Shown piece after piece: positions 32,047 through 39,573 of a stretch of 46,892 nt of DNA; within the stretch, counting starts at the first letter, position 1; the number at the start of each line of letters is the position of its first letter. Below the pieces are notes generated by a model. It did no database searches, was not told the DNA's origin, and was given only the letters and a program-made list of their open reading frames with translations. The stretch is from Ruminococcus sp. (GTDB lineage Bacteria; Bacillota; Clostridia; Oscillospirales; Ruminococcaceae). The position numbers and the translations under genes were made by a program. The stretch lies in assembly GCA_017475555.1 (NCBI GenBank), contig JAFVFL010000034.1:1-46892 (forward strand), in the 5' to 3' direction.

Positions 32047-33378
32047 ATGACAGACTACAATAAGAATGAATACGGATTTGAGATAGAGGAGATGGGCGGC
32101 TATACAGACAGCAGCTATTCCGCCGGCGGCTTCAGCACTGACCCCGGCAATTCCCCTAAGAAGCCAAAGAAGCACACCGGCATGAAGATCGCCGCTGCGA
32201 TCATGGCAATGGCGATCGTTTCAGGCGGCTCTATCGCTGCATATCGTGCTCTTTCACCGGAGACTGTAGGTACCGTTGTAGTCTCAGAGGACAGCACAAA
32301 TACAGCTGCTTCAAAGACCGCTGCTGATACAGTAAGTATGTTCGAGACAAAGCAGGCATCAGGCGATGAGATGGCTACAGAGGATATCGTTGACAAGGTG
32401 CTCCCGTCAGTAGTCGGTATCGAGTCAGAGTTCACCATCACCTCCAGCTACGGCAGCGGCTACTATTTCTTCGGCGGCTTCGGCGGCAATCAGCAGCAGG
32501 AGCAGACCGCTACAGCTACAGGTACAGGCGTTATCATCACCGACAACGGCTACATCGTTACAAATGCACACGTTATCTACGACAGCGAGTACGGCGGAGG
32601 AGTTGCAGACAGCATTACAGTCCTCCTCAGCGACGAGAGCAGCTATGACGCAGAGGTGATCGGCTACGATACAGACTGTGACCTTGCTGTACTTAAAATA
32701 AACGCCACAGGTCTTACAGCAGCTGAGTTCGGCGACAGCGATTCGCTCCGTCTCGGTGAATCCGTTATCGCTATCGGAAATCCTCTCGGCTTCGAGCTTA
32801 TGGATACAGTCACAGGCGGCATGATCTCCGGACTGAACAGAAATATCACCATAAACGACAAGGCAATGACCCTTATCCAGACTGACGCAGCTATAAACTC
32901 CGGAAATTCCGGCGGCCCGCTTATAAATAAGTATGGTCAGGTCATCGGCATAAACAGCTCCAAGATGAGCAGCTCCTATTCGTCATCAAGTGCTTCTATC
33001 GAGGGTATCGGCTTCGCTATACCGTCAAATGAGGTGTCTGCGATAGTTGACGATATCATGCAGTACGGCTACGTCACAGGCAAGCCGCAGTTCGGTATCA
33101 GCTGTCAGGACGTTACGGAGACTATCTCACAGATGTACAATATGCCTGTAGGTGTGTACGTTACAGTCGTAACAGAGGGCTCAGCAGCCGATAAGGCAGG
33201 CATACAGTCGGGCGATATCATCACAGCTGTTGACGGCGTAACAGTTACTACAGCCGATGAGCTGAACGAGCAGAAGAACCTCCACTCCGCCGGAGACACA
33301 GTGGAGATAACTCTCACCCGTGCCGGCGAGGAAATAACCCTCTCCGTCACCCTCGACGAGGTAACTCAGAATTCATAA
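32047..33378 (+). CDS. htrA: HtrA/DegP-like membrane-anchored serine protease
   Basis: Trypsin-like protease with one PDZ domain (443 residues) that in relatives degrades misfolded exported proteins at the outer face of the membrane. A Gly/Ser/Tyr-rich cytoplasmic N-terminus of about 45 residues precedes one membrane helix (about 48-68). The protease domain (about 115-330) has the triad H175 (NAHVIYD), D212 (DCDLAVLKI) and S288 (GNSGGPL). The PDZ domain is at about 345-440 (GVYVTVVTEGSAADKAGIQSGDIITAVDG). AAAGGAG at 32029-32035 lies 11 bases before the ATG at 32047; a GTG at 32038 is too close to it. The gene is alone on its strand and runs into the palindromic element at 33386. Regulation may involve the inverted repeat at 31861-31898. 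Confidence 0.93.
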   Translation: MTDYNKNEYGFEIEEMGGYTDSSYSAGGFSTDPGNSPKKPKKHTGMKIAAAIMAMAIVSGGSIAAYRALSPETVGTVVVSEDSTNTAASKTAADTVSMFETKQASGDEMATEDIVDKVLPSVVGIESEFTITSSYGSGYYFFGGFGGNQQQEQTATATGTGVIITDNGYIVTNAHVIYDSEYGGGVADSITVLLSDESSYDAEVIGYDTDCDLAVLKINATGLTAAEFGDSDSLRLGESVIAIGNPLGFELMDTVTGGMISGLNRNITINDKAMTLIQTDAAINSGNSGGPLINKYGQVIGINSSKMSSSYSSSSASIEGIGFAIPSNEVSAIVDDIMQYGYVTGKPQFGISCQDVTETISQMYNMPVGVYVTVVTEGSAADKAGIQSGDIITAVDGVTVTTADELNEQKNLHSAGDTVEITLTRAGEEITLSVTLDEVTQNS

Positions 33379-33385
33379 TACACAC

Positions 33386-33664
33386 CCTCCCCGCTTTGCC
33401 GGGGGTTCTCAGAGAAGCTTGCATATATACTGGGGGCAACCTTTCTGAAGAAAGGTTCTCCCCCAGACCCCCTTCCAAAGACTTTTAATTAAAATCCCCA
33501 GATAGGGCACTCCAACACATTCAGACCGGAAGTCAATTGTGTGCCCTATCTGGGGATTTTAGCTGAAAGTTTTAGGAAAGGAGTTTGAGGGATAACCCTT
33601 TTTCAAAAGGGTTTCCCTCAATATTTGTGTAAATACCTCTGAGAACCCCGGCAAAGCGGGGAGG
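33386..33664. repeat. Nested palindromic element (MITE-like) between convergent genes
   Basis: A 279-base element filling the gap between htrA and the flotillin gene. Outer arms 33386-33414 and 33637-33664 are complementary over 28 bases with one bulge. Inside are a hairpin at 33430-33466 (CTGGGGG/CCCCCAG ends), a perfect 20-base stem at 33491-33510 with 33541-33560, and a hairpin at 33585-33621. The arms TTCCAAAGACTTT and AAAGTTTTAGGAA also pair roughly. It encodes no protein, can fold into a multi-branched cruciform or RNA, and would end transcription from both sides. It resembles dispersed intergenic repeats of Clostridia; copy number cannot be seen here. Confidence 0.75.
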
Positions 33665-33677
33665 TGGGTATTATGGA

Positions 33678-35147
33678 TCATTCGTCGTCTGTTGATGTAT
33701 CGTTGTTCTTAGTGATGGCGGGTGTACTTCCGGTATCTGCGAGCTTACCGCCGAGGAAGCCTGCGAGAAGAGCACGGATATCCACGCCTGTAGCCTCTGT
33801 AAGTCCGTCGGTTATCTTTGTGGTAGAGCTGATTATGTCTCCGACCATTCTGCTTGAATTTCCGTCGCCGTACATTGTTATCTTGTCAACATTTGCAAGC
33901 GGTGTAGCGGCGTTCTTTACTACCTCCGGGAGAGCCTTGAAGTACATTTCAAGCACAGCTGCCTCGCCGTACTTCTTCATAGCCTCAGCCTTTGCGTTGA
34001 TACCCTCAGCCTCAGCAAGACCCTTTGCACGGATAGCGTCAGCCTCCGCCTTACCTACAGCTGCGATACCCTCTGCCTCCTGGAGCTTCGCAAACTTTGC
34101 AGCCTCTGCCGCAGCCTTCTGAGCCTCAGCCTCCTGCTCACGCTGGAATCTGTCAGCCTCTGCGTCCTTTTTGAGCTGGTACAGCTTTGCGTCTGCCTCC
34201 TGCTGAGCGCGGTATCTCTCAGCCTCAGCCTTTTTCTTTATCTCCGCATCAAGCGACTTCTCCTTTACCTCGGCTTCCTTTGCCTTGAGGTCTATCTCCT
34301 TCTCAGAAGCAGCGATATTCGCATTAGCCTTGGATATCTCAATGCTCTTTCTCTGCTCCTCCTGCTGTATCTGGTATGCTGCGTCTGCTATAGCAAGCTG
34401 TGTGTCAGCGTCCTTTTTCAGCTCCGCCTGACGGATAGCAAGCTCGTTGTTCCTCTGTGCTACCTCAGTCTCTGCTGCAACTCTTGCGTCGTTAGCCTCT
34501 TTCTTAGCCTGAGCCTTTGCAATTTCGATCTCCTTTTCGGACTCAGCACGTGCAATAGCCGCCTTTTTCTGGATAGTCGTGATATTGTCGATACCGAGAT
34601 TCTCGATAAGATCCTGATCGTCGGTAAAGTTCTGCACGTTGAACGAAACTATCTCAAGACCCATACGATTGAGGTCGGGAGCAGCGTTCTCCTGCACCTT
34701 CTCAGCGAAAGCCTTTCTGTCATTGACCATAGAAACGAGCGTCATCTGACCAACGATCTCACGCATATTGCCCTCAAGCACCTCACGGGCTACCTTAGCT
34801 ATGTAATTTGTATCCCGGTTGAGGAAGTTCTCAGCACCGAGCTTTATGAGCATAGGGTCGCTGCTGACCTTTACGTTTACGTTGGCGTCAACGTTGATAT
34901 TGATATAGTCCGCAGTCGGAACAGCACTTGACGTCTTTACGTCAACGGCGATGAGCTGAAGCTTGAGCTTATCGACACGCTCGAAAAACGGGATACGAAT
35001 GCTTGCCTTTCCGATGATTATTTTCTTCCGCAGACCGGATATGATATACGCAGTATCCGGCGGAGCCTTGATATAGCCGAGTGCAAAGATGATGATGACG
35101 AGTATCGCTGCGAGCACGATAGGGATAATTGTGTAAAGACCTTCCAT
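33678..35147 (-). CDS. Flotillin-like SPFH domain protein
   Basis: Membrane scaffold protein of the flotillin family (489 residues; YuaG/FloT-like layout), which organises functional lipid microdomains. An N-terminal membrane hairpin or helix (about 5-27) is followed by an SPFH/band 7 domain (about 30-205, DTAYIISGLRKKIIIGKASIRIPFF). A long Ala/Glu/Lys-rich coiled coil comes next (about 210-400, many EAEA and AKAQAKKEA repeats), then a C-terminal oligomerisation region (PEVVKNAATPLANVDKITMYGDG). GGAGGAG precedes the ATG. A promoter lies at 35235-35263, and a Spo0A-box-like TGTCGAA falls in its spacer. The usual NfeD partner gene is not adjacent. Confidence 0.92.
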   Translation of the reverse strand: MEGLYTIIPIVLAAILVIIIFALGYIKAPPDTAYIISGLRKKIIIGKASIRIPFFERVDKLKLQLIAVDVKTSSAVPTADYININVDANVNVKVSSDPMLIKLGAENFLNRDTNYIAKVAREVLEGNMREIVGQMTLVSMVNDRKAFAEKVQENAAPDLNRMGLEIVSFNVQNFTDDQDLIENLGIDNITTIQKKAAIARAESEKEIEIAKAQAKKEANDARVAAETEVAQRNNELAIRQAELKKDADTQLAIADAAYQIQQEEQRKSIEISKANANIAASEKEIDLKAKEAEVKEKSLDAEIKKKAEAERYRAQQEADAKLYQLKKDAEADRFQREQEAEAQKAAAEAAKFAKLQEAEGIAAVGKAEADAIRAKGLAEAEGINAKAEAMKKYGEAAVLEMYFKALPEVVKNAATPLANVDKITMYGDGNSSRMVGDIISSTTKITDGLTEATGVDIRALLAGFLGGKLADTGSTPAITKNNDTSTDDE

Positions 35148-35234
35148 AGTGAACTCCTCCGTTCCTCAGGATATGTTTATATCCCAAATTATATGAGATA
35201 TCACAGCCGCCCTTGTGCTGCTGTGTATGCTGAT

Positions 35235-35263
35235 ATTATAATACAGCTGTCGAAAAAAGTCAA
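35235..35263 (-). promoter_or_regulatory. Flotillin promoter containing a 0A-box-like heptamer
   Basis: Minus strand: TTGACT (35258-35263), 17-base spacer, TATAAT (35235-35240). Within the spacer, plus-strand bases 35248-35254 read TGTCGAA, the exact consensus of the Spo0A binding site. Bound there, a Spo0A-like protein could block the promoter. Confidence 0.75.
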
Positions 35264-35559
35264 TACCCGGCACGATAATGTTATATATCGGGGTATCATG
35301 CGGTCAGATACCGGGATATATGTCATTTGCACACAAAAAGAGTTCACGTGAACCGATTCAGCTGCCCGGATTTTCTTATTAATAATATGATACGCATATC
35401 TATCATATGCCGGTATATCCCGGAAAGTATGACTATATTCCAAAATCGTATCGCATTATGCCGGGCAGCTCTCCGGTCAGTCTGTCAGAAAGACTGCGAT
35501 AAACAAGGAGCTGCCGCCTCCTGTGCATATTCCTGTGCAGAACAGCCGGGCAATAATAT
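35264..35559. other. Intergenic stretch between divergent genes
   Basis: About 300 bases with no supported gene. Several short related strings (CGGGGTATC, ACCGGGATAT, CCGGTATATCCCGG) recur at 35289-35431; the last is a 14-base palindrome. They could be operator sites. Confidence 0.4.
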
Positions 35560-35588
35560 TTGACTAACAAAAAAATATATGGTATAAT
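35560..35588 (+). promoter_or_regulatory. Promoter of the membrane protein-arsR-amidohydrolase operon
   Basis: TTGACT (35560-35565), 17-base spacer ending in TGG, TATAAT (35583-35588): a near-consensus extended -10 promoter. The predicted start is near 35595. Confidence 0.87.
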
Positions 35589-35622
35589 AATAAGAGTAAT
35601 ACCGCTGAAAGGAGCTGTGAGC

Positions 35623-36069
35623 ATGGAGTTTATCCTCGCCCTGATAATCATTATCGTCCTGTGCAAGATATTCGGCGTGAGCAATGAAATGATAGCTATG
35701 GGAGCACTCGTCCTTGTGGAGCTGACTATTATCGCCATGACCCTTATGTTCGCAGTTATGTGTGCGATGATGGCGTTCAGCAGAAAGAAAACAGCCTCCT
35801 TCAAGCGTATAGACAAAAGCGGCGGCGGTAAATTCAGCGTCGCTTACTATGAGGTCGAGGGCACGGAGTACCCGTGCTTCTTTCCGAGCGAAATGATACT
35901 CAATGATAAAATGTACCGGACAGACCGGACATACAAGGTGCTTCTCGTCAAAAGATTCGGCAGAGTGTACGACATATGGACTATTCTTACCTGTATACTC
36001 GGATTCATATGCTCCGGGGCGGCAGTCGTCGGGTCTGTCATGTTTCTCAATATGATGATAAGCTACTGA
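35623..36069 (+). CDS. Small membrane protein of unknown function
   Basis: A 148-residue protein I do not recognise. Two N-terminal helices (about 2-17 and 25-50, rich in Met and Ile) are followed by a soluble stretch of about 70 residues (KTASFKRIDKSGGGKFSVAYYEVEGTEYPCFFPSEM). A further helix ends the chain (about 118-145). The middle part resembles the DUF3592-like or beta-rich segments seen in small envelope proteins, but not clearly. The ATG at 35623 has AAAGGAG eight bases upstream; the frame is open further back only through the promoter. It is followed 12 bases later by the arsR gene, so the two share a transcript; it may be a target or partner of that metal sensor. Confidence 0.7.
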   Translation: MEFILALIIIIVLCKIFGVSNEMIAMGALVLVELTIIAMTLMFAVMCAMMAFSRKKTASFKRIDKSGGGKFSVAYYEVEGTEYPCFFPSEMILNDKMYRTDRTYKVLLVKRFGRVYDIWTILTCILGFICSGAAVVGSVMFLNMMISY

Positions 36070-36081
36070 AAGGAGTCAGAA

Positions 36082-36429
36082 ATGGAAGAGCATATATGCG
36101 GTCACGGAGTTCATCAGGAGCTTGTTGACCGGGTGTCAAAGGTCATGCCGGACGAGGCTGTGCTGTACGATGCAGCGGAGCTTCTGAAGGTTTTCGGCGA
36201 CTCAACACGAATACGCATAATCTTCGTGCTGTGCCAGAGCGAGCTTTGTGTCTGCGATATCGCAAGCCTGCTCGGTATGACACAGTCTGCGATATCACAC
36301 CAGCTGAGAGTATTGAAGCAGGCACGGCTCGTTTCGTCCCGCCGTGAGGGGAAAACTATATTCTATTCCCTCTGCGATTCGCACGTACAGAAGATATTCT
36401 ACTCCGCAATGGAGCACGTTATGGAGTGA
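36082..36429 (+). CDS. ArsR/SmtB family metal-sensing repressor
   Basis: Winged-helix repressor of 115 residues that normally leaves DNA when metal binds. The helix-turn-helix is DIASLLGMTQSAISHQLRVLKQA. Two metal sites are visible: an alpha-3 type site with C56 and C58 in ELCVCD plus C6 near the N-terminus, and an alpha-5 site with D99-x-H101 and H112-x2-E115. The second spacing is exactly that of the zinc ligands of SmtB. Zinc, cadmium or lead are therefore the likely ligands. AAAGGAG precedes the ATG. The gene lies between a small membrane protein and an amidohydrolase rather than next to a metal efflux pump, so its target is uncertain; the operon itself is one possibility. Confidence 0.9.
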   Translation: MEEHICGHGVHQELVDRVSKVMPDEAVLYDAAELLKVFGDSTRIRIIFVLCQSELCVCDIASLLGMTQSAISHQLRVLKQARLVSSRREGKTIFYSLCDSHVQKIFYSAMEHVME

Positions 36430-36434
36430 GCCGC

Positions 36435-37277
36435 ATGGGAAGCTCTTACAACGCATTTGAAACGATTTTCGACTTCCACACCCACGCATTCGTGGATTCC
36501 CTTGCGGAAAGGGCTGTCTCCGCTCTTGCGGAAACGAGCAGCAGGCAGCCTGCGACCGACGGGACTGTTTCCGGGCTGCTCAGGACTTTGCGGAGCAATA
36601 ATATCTCCGGCGGTATGCTCCTTCCGATAGCCACAAAGCCCTCTCAGCAGCATACTATAAACAACTGGGCTGCTCAGGTCATGCAGGAAAACGATATGCT
36701 CTACAGCTGCGGCACTGTCCACCCTGACGCTGAGGATATCCTCGATGAGGTGCGGCGTATCAGCAGCCTGGGGCTGTGCGGGCTTAAATTCCACTCGGAG
36801 TACCAGCATTTCCGCCCGGACGAGGAGAGAATGCTGCCGGTGTACAGACTTGCCGGGGAGCTTGGGCTGTTCGTCGTGTTCCACGGCGGCTGGGACCCGT
36901 TCGGCACCGGTGATGTGCTTGCAAAGCCGTGTACCTTCGCACATATCGCTCCGCTGTGCCCGGAAACGACATTCATCGCAGCTCACATGGGCGGCTTGCA
37001 GATGTTCGATGAGGCAGAGGAGCAGCTTGCCGGGAGATACGGGAACGTCTACCTCGATACCGGCGTAGTTTCGGGCTATATCAGTGACGGACAGCTGCTG
37101 AGGATGATAAGGAAGCAAGGGGCAGAGCGGATACTTTTCGGCAGCGATGTACCGTGGGATCCGCCGGAGAACGAGATAGCGATGATAAAGCGTATCGGGC
37201 TGACCGCTGAGGAGCGTGAGCTGATATTCCGGGGCAACGCTGCAAGGCTGCTGAGAGCGTCCGGCAGGATAAAATAA
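36435..37277 (+). CDS. Amidohydrolase family metal-dependent hydrolase
   Basis: A 280-residue cytoplasmic TIM-barrel hydrolase of the amidohydrolase_2 type. Metal-binding and catalytic motifs in order are FDFHTH near the N-terminus, GLKFHSEYQ in mid-barrel (Lys may bridge metals), FHGGWD, AAHMGG and FGSDVPWDPP with the C-terminal Asp. The final NAARLL is typical of the family, which includes decarboxylases and lactonases. I choose the ATG at 36435, eight bases after GGAG at 36423-36426. The alternative GTG at 36426 overlaps the arsR stop in GTGA. Either way the gene is translationally linked to arsR. A zinc-dependent enzyme under a zinc-type repressor is suggestive but unproven. Substrate unknown. 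Confidence 0.85.
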   Translation: MGSSYNAFETIFDFHTHAFVDSLAERAVSALAETSSRQPATDGTVSGLLRTLRSNNISGGMLLPIATKPSQQHTINNWAAQVMQENDMLYSCGTVHPDAEDILDEVRRISSLGLCGLKFHSEYQHFRPDEERMLPVYRLAGELGLFVVFHGGWDPFGTGDVLAKPCTFAHIAPLCPETTFIAAHMGGLQMFDEAEEQLAGRYGNVYLDTGVVSGYISDGQLLRMIRKQGAERILFGSDVPWDPPENEIAMIKRIGLTAEERELIFRGNAARLLRASGRIK

Positions 37278-37392
37278 AAACATATGATAAATTTGCAGAA
37301 CTTTAATACAATATCACTAAAATTATAATACAGAGTTTATATTTTTATGGTAAAATATCAGAATGCAATATTATCGTCGGGAGGTGGTCTGA

Positions 37393-38574
37393 TTGGATGA
37401 TCGCTCTGAAAAAAATATCCCGGACAACAGTAAATATGACGTTATAAGCGTGATCGACGAATTTGACTACTCCACTCAGGGGAAAAAGTATAACGAACAG
37501 TTCATCGAATGGCGGAAAAGAAAGGGAAATCCCTTCTCGTTCAGCTTCGAGAAGCATATCAAGGAAAGCGTGTACGTTGACGGCAGAGGCTTCATATTAA
37601 GCTCCGCAACTGACGCTGAGCGTGAGTCGCTCGCCCGGATTTTCTATATCCTCGGCAGTGCCGCTCTTATGTATATGGTCATCGACAACGTCATCGGCAG
37701 GCTGCTCATTATCCTGCTTTCTCAGCTCGGCTTCGATATCCATGCCTCGCTCTTCAGCCCGGCAGTCTACGGCGGCGGAACCGAGATCATCTGTGTGCTG
37801 ATGGCGGTGAACCTGCTGAAATATATCGTCCCGGCAGCATACCTGCACTTCCGGTTCAGGCTTCCGCCTGCGGTCGAGAGAATGAACTCCCGCCACGATA
37901 CATACGGACTTGTCGGTGCTATCGGAGTTACTCTGATAATATGCTCGCTGCTGAACCTGCCGAGTGCGTATTCAAACGAGACAAAGGAGATATACTCGTT
38001 CTTCAAGGAGCTGAATACCGATGTAAAGGTCTGGAATCAGACGGAATTTGTGATATATGCCGTGTTCGATATCGTTATAATGTCCACTCTGTCAGAGATA
38101 TTCTTCCGGGGAGCGATGTTCGCAGTGCTGCGGCAGTTCGGCGACTATTTCGCAGTGATAATGTCAACGCTGACGGCTGTCCTGCTTGCACAGGATCTGC
38201 GTGAGGTGCCGGCAGTCCTGCTGATGTCGCTCGTCTGCTCTGTGGGTATGCTCAGCAGCGGCTCGATATTCACGGCGGTCGCAGCAAGCATAGTATTCCG
38301 GATATATCAGCTGACGCTGGCGATGATAGAAACAGGCTCGTCGTATGATATGTTCCTTACAAGGAATATCTTCATGCTGTCTGCACTTATCATAGGTGCG
38401 GTCATGCTTGCGGCGGCAGGTCTGATGTCAAGGGGCAGAGATCACAGGATACTCGCAAGGTCGGAAACCGGGCTTGCCCAGAAGGAGCGTATCACACGCT
38501 CGGTAATGGTATTCCCGTACTCGGCGGTCGCAGCGATATGCGGCGTAATATCTATCATCAAGGCGGTGCTTTAG
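37393..38574 (+). CDS. Degenerate CPBP-family membrane protein
   Basis: A 393-residue membrane protein related to CPBP (CAAX protease/bacteriocin-processing) intramembrane proteins. About 75 cytoplasmic residues, then eight or so helices. The signature E-E-x3-R appears as SEIFFR (S234, E235), so the first Glu is lost. The His expected in the following F-x3-H motif is Gln (LLAQD), and the last His is replaced (ASIVFR). Catalysis as a glutamic-type protease is therefore unlikely; it may act as a chaperone-like or binding relative. The start is TTG at 37393 behind GGGAGGT; an ATG four bases on is out of frame. The gene is followed almost directly by tadA. Family assignment rests on the remaining motif and topology. 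Confidence 0.65.
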   Translation: MDDRSEKNIPDNSKYDVISVIDEFDYSTQGKKYNEQFIEWRKRKGNPFSFSFEKHIKESVYVDGRGFILSSATDAERESLARIFYILGSAALMYMVIDNVIGRLLIILLSQLGFDIHASLFSPAVYGGGTEIICVLMAVNLLKYIVPAAYLHFRFRLPPAVERMNSRHDTYGLVGAIGVTLIICSLLNLPSAYSNETKEIYSFFKELNTDVKVWNQTEFVIYAVFDIVIMSTLSEIFFRGAMFAVLRQFGDYFAVIMSTLTAVLLAQDLREVPAVLLMSLVCSVGMLSSGSIFTAVAASIVFRIYQLTLAMIETGSSYDMFLTRNIFMLSALIIGAVMLAAAGLMSRGRDHRILARSETGLAQKERITRSVMVFPYSAVAAICGVISIIKAVL

Positions 38575-38576
38575 CT

Positions 38577-39092
38577 GTGGAGGAGAAGATCGCCGCTGAA
38601 GGCGGGATGCACGAAAAATACATGATGAGAGCACTGGAGCTTGCACAGCTTGCTGCGGCGGAGGGAGAAGTCCCGGTCGGTGCGGTGGTGGTACACAAAA
38701 CGGACGGAAAAATAATCGGCGAGGGCAGGAACCGGCGTGAAGCAGCCAAAAACGCCCTCGCCCACGCAGAGCTTGAGGCGATAGCTCAGGCGTGCAGGTC
38801 TCTCGGCGGCTGGCGGCTGCCGGACTGTGCGATATATGTGACGCTTGAGCCGTGTCCGATGTGCTGCGGTGCGGTGATAAACGCCCGGATAGACGAGGTG
38901 TACTTCGGGGCATATGACAAAAAGAGCGGGTCGGCAGTGTCGGTGCAGGATATGTTCTCGCTGCCGTATAACTGGTCGCCTGAGCCGGTCGGCGGCGTAC
39001 TGGAGGAGAAATGTGCGGCGGTGCTGCAAAATTTCTTCCGGGGGCTGCGGATAAGGGGAAAGAGGTGGAAAAAGGGCGGAGGAAATAGTTAA
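38577..39092 (+). CDS. tadA: tRNA-specific adenosine deaminase
   Basis: Zinc-dependent deaminase that converts adenosine 34 of tRNA-Arg(ACG) to inosine, essential in most bacteria. The catalytic motif HAE (AHAELEAI) and the zinc cysteines in PCPMCCGA are in place. EVPVGAVVV, GWRLPDCAIYVTLEPC and the C-terminal GGVLEEKCAAVLQNFFRGLR are characteristic of TadA. Length is 171 residues from GTG 38577. Start choice is uncertain: GTG 38577 has AAGGCGGTG eight bases upstream and lies 2 bases after the upstream stop, while ATG 38607 fits the family's usual N-terminus better but has a badly placed site. It probably shares a transcript with the CPBP-like gene. Confidence 0.9.
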   Translation: MEEKIAAEGGMHEKYMMRALELAQLAAAEGEVPVGAVVVHKTDGKIIGEGRNRREAAKNALAHAELEAIAQACRSLGGWRLPDCAIYVTLEPCPMCCGAVINARIDEVYFGAYDKKSGSAVSVQDMFSLPYNWSPEPVGGVLEEKCAAVLQNFFRGLRIRGKRWKKGGGNS

Positions 39093-39116
39093 TAAAAAAA
39101 CTTTTCTCAAAAGCTA

Positions 39117-39145
39117 TTGACAACCGCCCGATACTCTGATATAAT
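39117..39145 (+). promoter_or_regulatory. tRNA-Leu promoter
   Basis: TTGACA (39117-39122), 17-base spacer ending in TGA, TATAAT (39140-39145): full consensus with extended -10, as usual for stable RNA genes. Confidence 0.9.
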
Positions 39146-39183
39146 TATAAGGTAGTCGAAAAACGGCTGTCAAAATTCCCTCT

Positions 39184-39268
39184 GCGAGTGTGCTGGAATA
39201 GGCAGACAGGCACGTTTGAGGGGCGTGTGTCGTAAGACGTATGGGTTCAAGTCCCATTACTCGCACCA
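39184..39268 (+). tRNA. tRNA-Leu (anticodon GAG)
   Basis: An 85-base class II tRNA. The acceptor stem is 39184-39190 with 39258-39264 (one G-U), discriminator A, and CCA encoded at 39266-39268. The anticodon stem CACGT/GCGTG holds the loop TTGAGGG with anticodon GAG, reading CUC and CUU. A long variable arm and the T arm GGGTTCAAGTCCC confirm leucine type. It lies alone between its own promoter and a terminator. Confidence 0.95.
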
Positions 39269-39276
39269 CTATCACG

Positions 39277-39310
39277 GCTCCGTAATGCATTGCATTACGG
39301 AGCTTTTTTA
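39277..39310 (+). terminator. Terminator of tRNA-Leu
   Basis: A perfect 13-base stem GCTCCGTAATGCA (39277-39289) with its complement (39291-39303) around one T, then a run of T residues. Confidence 0.92.
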
Positions 39311-39442
39311 TATTACAAAATCACACAGAAAAGATAACAAACCAACTACAAAAAATAACAAAACAGCTACTTTTCGGCTATTTTTAGGCATTTTGATTGA
39401 ATTAAGGGTTTGAACTTAAAAAAACTTTGTTTATTAAGTATC
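39311..39442. other. A-rich spacer, no gene seen
   Basis: About 130 A-rich bases between the tRNA terminator and the next promoter, without a recognisable gene or repeat. Confidence 0.6.
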
Positions 39443-39471
39443 TTGAAAAATCGCTTGAAATTATGTATTAT
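39443..39471 (+). promoter_or_regulatory. Promoter of the acidic-stalk lipoprotein gene
   Basis: TTGAAA (39443-39448), 17-base spacer, TATTAT (39466-39471). The predicted start is near 39478. Confidence 0.7.
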
Positions 39472-39480
39472 TATATTAGC

Positions 39481-39573
39481 CGCAGGGGTCATTCTCCTGC
39501 ACGCCGGTGACGCTTAGGCACGTCCCGGCTATCAACTGAATTTCTATGCAATTCAAGAAAGAGGTAATCAATT
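39481..39573 (+). promoter_or_regulatory. Leader with three tandem hairpins
   Basis: Stems at 39482-39488 with 39494-39500, at 39503-39512 with 39521-39529 (one bulged T, 8-base loop CTTAGGCA), and at 39537-39542 with 39550-39555. The ribosome binding site GAGGT (39561-39565) follows. The compact tandem fold fills nearly the whole leader. It could stabilise the mRNA or bind a ligand. It fits no riboswitch class I know. Confidence 0.45.

Noticed and set aside
35327..35563. Small gene of 78 codons between the flotillin and arsR operons
   Set aside because: No ribosome binding site, an atypical Cys/Arg composition and overlap with the next promoter.
38428..39123. Minus-strand open frame of 231 codons over the CPBP and tadA genes
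   Set aside because: It is the complement of two genes with recognisable products, and its own sequence is low-complexity Pro/Arg-rich with no family signal.
39481..39573. Cyclic-di-GMP or other known riboswitch in the lipoprotein leader
   Set aside because: The hairpins lack the conserved bases of cyclic-di-GMP, guanidine, fluoride or tetrahydrofolate classes that I can recall, and no expression platform is visible.
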